Part shown: positions 1 to 5,210 of the stretch, piece after piece | How positions within the stretch are numbered: position 1 is the first letter of the stretch | Layout: each line of letters begins with the position of its first letter | From: Armatimonadota bacterium | GTDB lineage: Bacteria; Armatimonadota; Fimbriimonadia; Fimbriimonadales; Fimbriimonadaceae | Direction: 5' to 3' | NCBI GenBank assembly: GCA_003516955.1 | Contig: DPBN01000034.1 | Span: forward strand, 1-5,431 | Length of the DNA stretch: 5,431 nucleotides | Program-made: the position numbers and the translations under genes | The notes under the pieces: generated by a model | Told to the model about the DNA's origin: nothing | The model's database searches: none | The model's input: the letters and a program-made list of their open reading frames with translations, nothing else

Positions 1-1410
1 GCCGCTGGGGACGACGCCTACTCGGCGGGGACCTACTCGCAGGGCGCGAGCTACTGGTTCTCGATCGGCGTGCTGTGGGACAAGGCCGGCCACGACTCCT
101 ACTCCGCGCACTACTACTCCCAGGCGAGCGCGATGCACCTGTGCGCCGCCTACCTGGTGGACGAGGCGGGTAACGACGCTTACACGGTCCGCACCGGGGC
201 GATGCACGCGATCGGCCACGACTATGGCCTGGCGGTGCTGCTCGACCGGTCGGGGAACGACGTGTACGCGGGCTCGGACAGTCGGCCGGGGATCGGCAGC
301 GCGAACGGCGTGGGCCTCTTCGTTGACGCCGCCGGCGACGACCGCTACCAAGGGCCGCCTGCAGTGGCCTCCGCCGCGCGCGATTCCGGCTCGGTCGGTC
401 TGTTCGCCGATCTCGGGGGTCAGGACCTGTACGCGCGGGGCCTCTCAGACGGCTCCGTTCGGCTGGAACCCCAGTGGGCGGCGGCGCTGGACGCCGAGGG
501 CGTCGCAGCGGCATCGCCGGCGGCCCAGGCCCCGGAGCGGCTCAAGCCCGGCAGCAAGCCGGATCCGGGTCCAGAGGAGCTGGAGAGGCTGTTCCGCGCC
601 GCCAGCGGCTGGGGGGTCGGAACGCAGGCGGACGCCGTGCGCCAGGCGACCGACGAGCTCATCGCCATCGGCAAGCCGGCCCTGGAGTGGATGCTCCGCG
701 AGAAGCTGGCATCGGCGGACCGCCTGTCCCTGAGGGCTTTCGAGGCGGTCATCGGCGCGCTGAAGCCGGAGGGCGGGGCGATGCTGGCTCCGTACCTGTC
801 TTCCGCCAAGAGCACCGAGCGTGAGAACGCCTGGCGCCTGGCCCGCTCGCAAGCGGTTCCGGAGGCCGCCACGGCGCTGGATGCCGGGCTCGCCGACCCC
901 AAGACGAGGCTCTCGGCCGTCGGTTGGGCCGGTGCGACGAAGGCCGGGTCCGCCGTGCCGCGGCTCGTGGAGTGGGCCGGCGGAGACGACCGCACGCTCG
1001 CTCTGGCCTGCTTGGCCGCACTCCGGTCCATCGGTTCGCCTCAGGCGATCCCCGCGCTCCGGAAGCTCGCGGTCGCCGAGGATCTGGGCCTGCGGAAGGC
1101 CGCGGTGGCCGCACTCGCCCGCTTCCCAGACGAGGCACTGTCGCTCGGCACGGCGCTGCAGCAGAGGGGGATTCGGGAGCAGCGCATCGGCATCGAGCTC
1201 CTGGCCGCCGCGGGAACCGACGCCGCGCTGGCGCTGGTCGTATCGGCGCTGGACTCGGCCAAGCCCGAGCTGCGCCTGGAGGCCGTTCGCTGCCTGACCG
1301 AGGTGGACCCCGCCCGGTACCGAGCACAGATCGCCAAGCTGGCCGAGGACCCCGACCCGGACGTCCGGCTCGCCGTGCGCTGGGCCCTCGGCAAGACCTC
1401 CGGTCGTTAG
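1..1410 (+). CDS. GxDxY-repeat and HEAT-repeat protein, 5' partial
   Basis: The frame is open from the first base, so the true start lies upstream and the internal ATG/GTG codons are not the start; 469 residues are visible. Residues 1-146 (counted from base 1) hold six copies of a repeat whose core is G-x-D-x-Y (GDDAY, GHDSY, GNDAY, GNDVY, GDDRY, GQDLY at residues 3, 30, 57, 85, 112 and 140), spaced 27-28 residues and usually preceded by a G-V/L-x-hydrophobic-x-D strand. This regular period suggests a beta-solenoid or similar stacked fold. Residues about 147-190 are an Ala/Pro-rich linker. Residues about 192-465 are helical repeats of HEAT type, with recurring A-V-P-x-L and D-P-D-V-R-L-A-V-R-W-A-L-like segments, which normally mediate protein binding. 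No catalytic motif is visible. The missing N-terminus prevents judging export, though an extracellular or periplasmic place is plausible. The stop TAG overlaps the stop of the opposing gene. The function is unknown. Confidence 0.85.
   Translation, partial: AAGDDAYSAGTYSQGASYWFSIGVLWDKAGHDSYSAHYYSQASAMHLCAAYLVDEAGNDAYTVRTGAMHAIGHDYGLAVLLDRSGNDVYAGSDSRPGIGSANGVGLFVDAAGDDRYQGPPAVASAARDSGSVGLFADLGGQDLYARGLSDGSVRLEPQWAAALDAEGVAAASPAAQAPERLKPGSKPDPGPEELERLFRAASGWGVGTQADAVRQATDELIAIGKPALEWMLREKLASADRLSLRAFEAVIGALKPEGGAMLAPYLSSAKSTERENAWRLARSQAVPEAATALDAGLADPKTRLSAVGWAGATKAGSAVPRLVEWAGGDDRTLALACLAALRSIGSPQAIPALRKLAVAEDLGLRKAAVAALARFPDEALSLGTALQQRGIREQRIGIELLAAAGTDAALALVVSALDSAKPELRLEAVRCLTEVDPARYRAQIAKLAEDPDPDVRLAVRWALGKTSGR
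7..432 (+). repeat. Six in-frame G-x-D-x-Y protein repeats, 27-28 codons each
   Basis: The repeat cores lie at bases 7-21, 88-102, 169-183, 253-267, 334-348 and 418-432, so the steps are 81, 81, 84, 81 and 84 bases. The repeat is conserved at protein level and diverged at DNA level, which points to an old, selected array and not a fresh tandem duplication. The array probably continues upstream of the window. The glycine-aspartate turns recall calcium-binding repeats, but the nine-residue RTX period is absent. Confidence 0.8.
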
Positions 1411-2957
1411 CCTCGGGACGGCACGTACACCTTGTAGGTGTAGGTGCGCTCGAGGGTGCCGGCCGGCGCGACGGTCTCGATCCACTCGAGTCGTGCCGTC
1501 GGATTGGCGTCGCGGATGCCCTTGGCCGTCTTGGTCACGCGCACCGAGCCGGTGGTCTGCTCCACCTCTCCCGTGAGCTCCTTGCGGATCCGGAGGCGGA
1601 TCTCCTGGGGCTTGGCGTTGATCACGGAGAGCGTGCCCTTCACGGTGACGAGGTCGAAGATCGGGTTGCCGGCGGAGTTGCGGATGGCGCCCCGCTCGCG
1701 GGAGACCTCCTCCTCTCGAACCTGGGCGCGGACGTCGAGCGCCTTGGTGATGCGCACGAGCGCCTCGGCGTCCCGGCCGGTGTAGCGCATCGTGTCCTGG
1801 CCTAGGATCTGGCCGTCGCGGAGCACCGTGGCCGGAGCGGTGGTCCAAGGCTGGCCGCTCTTGTTGGCGAACTTCAGGCAGTTCCAGACCTCTCCCGCCT
1901 CGTCCGGCAGGCGCTCCGGCTCGGGCCGCCCGACCATAGGGTCCGCCACGTCCCACGTGTACAGATGCTCGTAGTCCGACTCGGAGGCCAGCAGGTAATA
2001 GAGGCCGCGGTCTCCCTTGGCGAGCTCCACCCCGGGGAGGCGGTAGAAGAACAGGTCCTCGAGCTGCTCTCCGGGCGGGGCGGAGGGCACGTCGAAGGCG
2101 GCGCCGAAGTCCATGCGGTCCGCTGCGACGGCGTTCTGCGCAAGCATCATGCCCTCTCTTCGGGCGACCTCCGGGGTGCCGGCGCGAAGCAGCGATGCCA
2201 CCACCTGGTCCGCGGTGGTGCCGGCCGTGAGCGGCTCGTCGATCGCCGCGAAGGGGACGTTGGGAAAGCCGGTGATCAGCCGCAGATCGGCCTGCCGGAG
2301 GTCCGCCAGGTCGTTCACGAGGGTGGCCTTGCAGAGCACCTTCAGACGCTTGGGGTCGGAGACGTCGATCGCGTACGACGGCGACCAGAGCAGGCCGCGC
2401 TCGAGCGACACCATCAGCACCTTGCCGGACGGCGCGCCTTGGGTCTCGATCCGCACCACCCGCTTCGTCGTCTCGACCTCCTTCTGCCACTTCAGGGTGC
2501 CGGATGCGGAGAGCACCGAGCGGATCGCCGCCTTCGGCAGCGCCACCGTGCCGGCGGCCGTGCTCAGGACCAGGAGCTGGCCCTCGGCGGATACGATGCG
2601 CCCGGTCTGCGCCTTGCCGAGCGCGGGGTCCTCGGTCGCGAAGGCGACCTGGACGCTTTGGCCGACGTTCGCCGCGAGGACCTCCTCCAGCGACGAGAGC
2701 GGCGCAGGCGTCTTGGTCTTCACGACCGAGCTGACGACCGACCGGAGCTGGGCGCCCTCCGCCGGGACGAACCAGAGCGTTCCGAGCGCGGCGCGGGGGA
2801 CCTCGCCGACCGTCGCCTTGCCGTCGGTCACGGGAATCTCGCGCACGACGACGGCATAGCCGTTCTTGAAGAGCGAGGCCGCTACGACGCGACCCCCGGC
2901 GGGGCTCGGTGCGTCGGCCGAGAAGAGCAGCGTTGCGACTGCGAGCGGAACGAGCAT
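1407..2957 (-). CDS. Exported DUF4139-family protein
   Basis: This 516-residue protein begins with a hydrophobic segment (residues 1-15, ending in Ser-Ala-Asp-Ala) that looks like a short signal peptide, although it lacks the usual basic residue after Met. Residues about 24-160 form a beta-rich N-terminal region, starting with an A-S-L-F-K-N-G-Y-A strand. From about 188 the sequence resembles DUF4139 domains: W-S-P-S-Y-A-I-D-V near 191-199, then A-T-L-V-N-D-L-A-D-L near 211-220, and a C-terminal Y-T-Y-K-V-Y-V strand at 506-512. The family is widespread in bacteria and has no established reaction, so only an envelope location is inferred. The start is well supported: a perfect Shine-Dalgarno site lies 6 bases upstream and an in-frame TAA sits two codons before the ATG. 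The gene is transcribed divergently from the Cys-rich peptide gene, and its TAA overlaps the stop of the opposing repeat-protein gene by four bases. Confidence 0.88.
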   Translation of the reverse strand: MLVPLAVATLLFSADAPSPAGGRVVAASLFKNGYAVVVREIPVTDGKATVGEVPRAALGTLWFVPAEGAQLRSVVSSVVKTKTPAPLSSLEEVLAANVGQSVQVAFATEDPALGKAQTGRIVSAEGQLLVLSTAAGTVALPKAAIRSVLSASGTLKWQKEVETTKRVVRIETQGAPSGKVLMVSLERGLLWSPSYAIDVSDPKRLKVLCKATLVNDLADLRQADLRLITGFPNVPFAAIDEPLTAGTTADQVVASLLRAGTPEVARREGMMLAQNAVAADRMDFGAAFDVPSAPPGEQLEDLFFYRLPGVELAKGDRGLYYLLASESDYEHLYTWDVADPMVGRPEPERLPDEAGEVWNCLKFANKSGQPWTTAPATVLRDGQILGQDTMRYTGRDAEALVRITKALDVRAQVREEEVSRERGAIRNSAGNPIFDLVTVKGTLSVINAKPQEIRLRIRKELTGEVEQTTGSVRVTKTAKGIRDANPTARLEWIETVAPAGTLERTYTYKVYVPSRG

Positions 2958-2962
2958 GGGTT

Positions 2963-2970
2963 ACCTCCTT
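2963..2970 (-). promoter_or_regulatory. Strong Shine-Dalgarno site of the DUF4139 gene
   Basis: On the minus strand the bases read AAGGAGGT, near-perfect complementarity to the 16S rRNA 3' end, with 6 bases between AGGAGG and the ATG. It fixes the start of the gene at 2957. Confidence 0.85.
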
Positions 2971-3102
2971 TGCCTGAGACAAACGATAGACGTGCGAAGT
3001 CCAAAGCAGGCATCCCTCGCTCGCAAAAGCCCTCCAGCGCGCGGCGCTCTGCCTGAAAATGAGTCTTTCGACCCCCCCCCGCGGTGTCGGGTACTGTGAC
3101 GC
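2971..3102. other. Divergent intergenic region
   Basis: This region separates the ribosome binding sites of two divergent genes and must hold both promoters if they are not read from elsewhere. It is locally less G+C-rich than its flanks. For the plus strand, TACTGT at 3092-3097 fits a loose TAnnnT -10 pattern, with a poor -35 candidate (TTTCGA, 3066-3071) 20 bases upstream. For the minus strand, TATCGT within the reverse complement of about 2981-2990 is an equally weak -10 candidate. I see no clear operator palindrome. Promoter assignments here are guesses. Confidence 0.4.
3072..3080 (+). repeat. C9 homopolymer tract
   Basis: Nine consecutive C follow an A at 3071, in the intergenic region 37 bases upstream of the Cys-rich peptide start. 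It lies between the weak -35 and -10 candidates for that gene. Long mononucleotide runs are prone to slipped-strand length change and to sequencing error. Confidence 0.9.
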
Positions 3103-3110
3103 AAAGGAGG
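3103..3110 (+). promoter_or_regulatory. Strong Shine-Dalgarno site of the Cys-rich peptide gene
   Basis: AAAGGAGG lies 7 bases before the ATG at 3118. It is the main evidence that this short reading frame is really translated. Confidence 0.85.
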
Positions 3111-3117
3111 CTGTAGG

Positions 3118-3336
3118 ATGAGACTGTGGATCCAATCCCTGTCGGTGGCCGTACTTGCGGTCTTGGTGGTCGTTGGGACGGTGCAGGCGAGCCTGGTGCG
3201 GGGCGCTCTGGTGGTGTTCCCGCCCTGTTGCTGGTACGTCGGCATCAGCGGACAGGCGAGCGGGCCCTGCGACGCTTGCCAGACCTTGGACTGCTGTCTG
3301 ACCGGTTGCAGAGGATACTGCTCCGGGCTGGCCTAG
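3118..3336 (+). CDS. Small exported Cys-rich peptide
   Basis: This 72-residue product is not one I recognise. It opens with Met-Arg and a long hydrophobic stretch (about residues 4-22) followed by Val-Gln-Ala at 22-24, a good signal-peptidase I site, so a mature peptide of about 48 residues is inferred. The mature part has eight Cys, at 37, 38, 51, 54, 59, 60, 64 and 68, an even number compatible with disulfides outside the cytoplasm or with metal binding. A strong Shine-Dalgarno site supports the start. It is the first gene of a likely plus-strand operon with the membrane protein and the prepilin-like protein. The odd point is the end: after the TAG at 3334-3336 the same frame runs on for 14 codons with two more Cys in a C-x3-C motif, to a second TAG at 3379-3381. 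The gene may therefore be truncated or read through. A secreted structural or binding peptide and a bacteriocin-like peptide are both possible; neither is shown. Confidence 0.75.
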   Translation: MRLWIQSLSVAVLAVLVVVGTVQASLVRGALVVFPPCCWYVGISGQASGPCDACQTLDCCLTGCRGYCSGLA

Positions 3337-3381
3337 AACGCTTGCAGAGATGCCTGCTACATCAAGTTCACGTCCAACTAG
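3337..3381 (+). other. In-frame Cys-containing extension beyond the TAG
   Basis: Reading on in the frame of the Cys-rich peptide gives N-A-C-R-D-A-C-Y-I-K-F-T-S-N and then TAG. The two Cys, at codons 76 and 80 counting from the ATG at 3118, repeat the C-x3-C spacing seen at 60-64-68 upstream. The stretch overlaps the first 32 bases of the next gene if that gene starts at 3350, but it ends 10 bases before the alternative GTG start at 3392. Confidence 0.45.
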
Positions 3382-3862
3382 GTGGTCGCCGGTGGCCGTG
3401 GCCGTCGGCCTCCTGCTGGGTCTGGCGGCTTCGTTCTGGGTGGTTCGATCGTGCAGCGTGGACCCGAAGAAGCTCCGGGATGCTCGCGAGCTAGGCTACA
3501 GCAGCCTCGCCGACTACGACTCGTACTGGGCGCTGGTGCACAAAGTCAGCGAGAAGCAACTCTTGAACGGCGACGAGATTGCGGAGATCGAGCGCCTGCT
3601 GCAGGCGAACCCGGAGGACAAGACGGGGATCGGGGGTCTGCTCGGCTACCAGGCCCGCGGCCCGCACCGGCAGCGCTGCATCGAGCTGACCAAGGCCTAC
3701 CTTCTGAACGACCCTAGTCCGATGGTTCAGACGATCGCCCTGCTCAACCTGAAGCGGCTGGACGCGCCGGATTGGCGGCAGCAGTGCGAGGCTCGGCTGA
3801 ACAGCCAGGACGAAGACCTCCGGTCGTTCGCCAAGGAGCTTCTGGATGGCACGATTCGATAG
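3350..3862 (+). CDS. Single-pass membrane protein with HEAT-like C-terminus
   Basis: From the ATG at 3350 this is 170 residues: an N-terminal tail with Arg at 8 and 11, one transmembrane segment at about 15-32, then a soluble domain (33-170) that is mostly helical. Residues about 105-168 contain D-P-S-P-M-V-Q-T-I-A-L-L-N-L and D-E-D-L-R-S-F-A-K-E-L-L, typical of HEAT-like helices. With positive residues before the membrane segment, the domain should face outside, anchored in the inner membrane. I do not recognise a named family. The start is uncertain. The ATG has no Shine-Dalgarno site, while GTG at 3392 has AGGTGG 6 bases upstream and would give 156 residues, but it would lose the Arg residues. 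The gene's end overlaps the prepilin-like gene by 17 bases, so the two are probably translationally coupled. Confidence 0.75.
   Translation: MPATSSSRPTRWSPVAVAVGLLLGLAASFWVVRSCSVDPKKLRDARELGYSSLADYDSYWALVHKVSEKQLLNGDEIAEIERLLQANPEDKTGIGGLLGYQARGPHRQRCIELTKAYLLNDPSPMVQTIALLNLKRLDAPDWRQQCEARLNSQDEDLRSFAKELLDGTIR
3380..3385 (+). promoter_or_regulatory. Shine-Dalgarno site for an alternative GTG start at 3392
   Basis: AGGTGG lies 6 bases upstream of an in-frame GTG (3392-3394) of the membrane-protein gene, whereas no such site precedes the ATG at 3350. Its first two bases are the last two of the second TAG of the Cys-rich peptide frame. Confidence 0.4.
3833..3838 (+). promoter_or_regulatory. Shine-Dalgarno site of the prepilin-like gene
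   Basis: AAGGAG lies 7 bases before the ATG at 3846, inside the 3' end of the preceding gene. It supports the overlapping start and translational coupling. Confidence 0.8.
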
Positions 3863-4481
3863 CCCTCCGCGGAGCGTCCGGCTCGGCTTCACGCTCGTGG
3901 AGCTGCTCGTGGTCGTGGTGATCCTCGTCCTGTTGGCCGCACTGCTCTTCCCGGTCCTGTCCAAGGCCCGGGAGAGGGGAAAGGACGCGGGGTGCATCTC
4001 GAACCTCGCTCAGATCGGCAAGTCGACGGCTCTGTACGCCGCGGACCACGACGACTGCCTGCCTTACGGACCTTCCGCGGTGGCGAAGTACCAGCACCTG
4101 GACGGGCCCTCCCCCGACCCGTTCTTCGCTCTGCCGACGGCAGAGTCCTTGCTCGCGCCGTACGGCGCTTCGAAGAGCCTGATGAGGTGCCCGCGGGACG
4201 CCTTCTACATGGGGCCGGACCCGAACACGCAGAACCGGGAGTTCGTGCACGACCTGTCGTCCAGCTTCTTCGGCAGGGTCGGCTCCAGCTACCTTCTGCT
4301 TACTTCTGCGCCCGGCGGGTTGCGGAGGCTGTCCGACGCTGCGTCCCCCTCCGAGAACGCCCTCGGGATGGACGCCGCCCCCTTCCACGGGGACGAGGAT
4401 CGCTTCGGCGTGGTGTACCGCGATCTCCATGCGAAGATCGAGCCTTGGTCGAAGAGGGGCGATCTGATCGGCGCTTGGTGA
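3846..4481 (+). CDS. Prepilin-type N-terminal cleavage/methylation protein (type IV pilin-like/pseudopilin)
   Basis: The 211-residue product has a basic 14-residue leader ending in Gly14, then F-T-L-V-E-L-L, so prepilin peptidase should cut between Gly14 and Phe15. Glu19 is the conserved Glu5 of the mature protein. The hydrophobic helix covers about 15-36. It is followed by F-P-V-L-S-K-A-R-E-R and C-I-S-N-L-A-Q-I-G-K with Y-A-A-D-H-D-D-C-L-P-Y, the pattern of prepilin-like proteins in Armatimonadota, Planctomycetota and Lentisphaerota. Cys50, Cys71 and Cys115 (in M-R-C-P-R-D) are candidates for disulfides. Near the C-terminus His181 and V-V-Y-R-D-L-H-A-K-I (189-198) match the usual H-x9-D-G region, but with D-L-H in place of D-G-H and two extra residues in the spacer. 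The role is probably a surface or secretion pseudopilin; many genomes of these groups encode dozens, and the substrate is not predictable. It is coupled to the upstream membrane-protein gene. Confidence 0.9.
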   Translation: MARFDSPPRSVRLGFTLVELLVVVVILVLLAALLFPVLSKARERGKDAGCISNLAQIGKSTALYAADHDDCLPYGPSAVAKYQHLDGPSPDPFFALPTAESLLAPYGASKSLMRCPRDAFYMGPDPNTQNREFVHDLSSSFFGRVGSSYLLLTSAPGGLRRLSDAASPSENALGMDAAPFHGDEDRFGVVYRDLHAKIEPWSKRGDLIGAW

Positions 4482-4517
4482 CGCGCCTCGCGCGGGAAGA
4501 AGCCCCGAGCGCGTAGG

Positions 4518-4523
4518 TAATCT
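4518..4523 (+). promoter_or_regulatory. Possible -10 element close to the ThuA-like start
   Basis: TAATCT fits the loose TAnnnT form and sits 6 bases before the ATG at 4530, the arrangement seen for leaderless transcripts in some bacteria. The only Shine-Dalgarno candidate, AGGT at 4515-4518, is weak and 11 bases away. No good -35 is visible. If it is not real, the gene is read from the upstream operon. Confidence 0.25.
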
Positions 4524-4529
4524 GGCGCC

Positions 4530-5207
4530 ATGGCAAAGAGCGCGCTGATCGTTTGGGGCGGCTGGGACGGCCACGAGCCGGACAAGGTCGCCGACCTGTT
4601 CCGAGAGATTCTCGTCGGCGAGGGGTTCGAGGTCGAGGTGGCGGACACCCTGGATGCGTTCCGGGACGCCGAGAAGCTGGCCGGCCTGAGCCTGATCATC
4701 CCCGTGTGGACCATGGGGAGCATCCAGCCCGAGCAGGAGCAGCCGGTGCTGCGGGCCGTCGCGGACCACGGAGTCGGCATCGCGGGTTGCCACGGGGGGA
4801 TGTGCGACGCGTTCCGTCTGAACACCGAGTGGCAGTTCATGACCGGCGGCCAATGGGTCGCGCACCCCGGCAACGACGGCGTGCGGTACACGGTGAATAT
4901 CAACCGCTCGAACCCGCACCCGATCACCGACGGCCTGCCCGACTTCGAGGTGGTCAGCGAGCAGTACTACCTGCACGTCGACCCGGCCGTGAACGTCCTC
5001 GCCACGACGGACTTCCCGACGCCCGGTGTGGACGGGCCGCACGTGGGCAACCCGTGCAAGATGCCCCAGGTGTGGACGAAGACCTACGGCAAGGGGCGCG
5101 TGTTCTACACCGCGTTGGGCCACCACCGCGACGTGCTGGAGCCCGAGACGCCTCGGGAGATCTGCCGCCGCGGCTTCCTTTGGGCCGCCAAGGGCGTGGG
5201 CCTGTAG
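4530..5207 (+). CDS. ThuA-like domain protein
   Basis: The 225-residue product is almost entirely one ThuA-like domain (trehalose-utilization family, class I glutamine-amidotransferase-like fold). Seen motifs are W-G-G-W-D-G-H at 9-15, G-C-H-G-G-M-C-D-A-F at 86-95, H-P-I-T-D-G-L-P-D-F at 130-139, S-E-Q-Y-Y-L-H at 143-149 and Y-G-K-G-R-V-F-Y-T-A-L-G-H-H at 186-199. The length is as usual for single-domain members. ThuA of rhizobia is linked to trehalose/disaccharide use, often by oxidation to 3-keto sugars, but the exact chemistry of most homologues is unsettled, so I infer only a role in sugar metabolism. There is no signal peptide, so the protein should be cytoplasmic. The ATG is the first start after an in-frame TAA at 4518-4520. 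The gene follows the prepilin-like gene after 48 bases and converges on hypB with a 3-base gap. No sugar dehydrogenase or transporter gene is visible beside it. Confidence 0.9.
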   Translation: MAKSALIVWGGWDGHEPDKVADLFREILVGEGFEVEVADTLDAFRDAEKLAGLSLIIPVWTMGSIQPEQEQPVLRAVADHGVGIAGCHGGMCDAFRLNTEWQFMTGGQWVAHPGNDGVRYTVNINRSNPHPITDGLPDFEVVSEQYYLHVDPAVNVLATTDFPTPGVDGPHVGNPCKMPQVWTKTYGKGRVFYTALGHHRDVLEPETPREICRRGFLWAAKGVGL

Positions 5208-5210
5208 GCC

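Noticed and set aside
7..432. RTX-type calcium-binding repeats
   Set aside because: The G-x-D motifs resemble RTX at first sight, but they occur once per 27-28 residues and lack the nine-residue G-G-x-G-x-D-x-U-x tandem pattern.
1395..1440. Bidirectional terminator at the overlapping stop codons
   Set aside because: I found no convincing inverted repeat with a T-run around 1407-1410.
924..1805. Plus-strand open frame crossing the convergent gene ends
   Set aside because: It is out of frame with the HEAT repeats and antisense to the DUF4139 C-terminus; its composition is that of a shadow frame.
1965..3056. Plus-strand open frame of 363 codons antisense to the DUF4139 gene
   Set aside because: The minus-strand gene has a perfect ribosome binding site, a signal-like N-terminus and family motifs; this frame has none of these.
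445..3135. Very long minus-strand open frame (896 codons)
   Set aside because: It runs antisense to the repeat-protein gene and out of frame through the DUF4139 gene. Its product is Arg/Gly/Pro-rich low-complexity sequence with no recognisable domain, as expected for a shadow frame in G+C-rich DNA.
3372..3462. Lipoprotein signal for the 170-residue protein (Cys35 after the hydrophobic segment)
   Set aside because: The residues before Cys35 are V-V-R-S, which do not fit a lipobox (L-x-A/G-C).
3744..5126. Minus-strand open frame of 460 codons
   Set aside because: It lies antisense to the prepilin-like and ThuA-like genes, both of which have clear family motifs. Its product is rich in Arg, Val and His without any domain.
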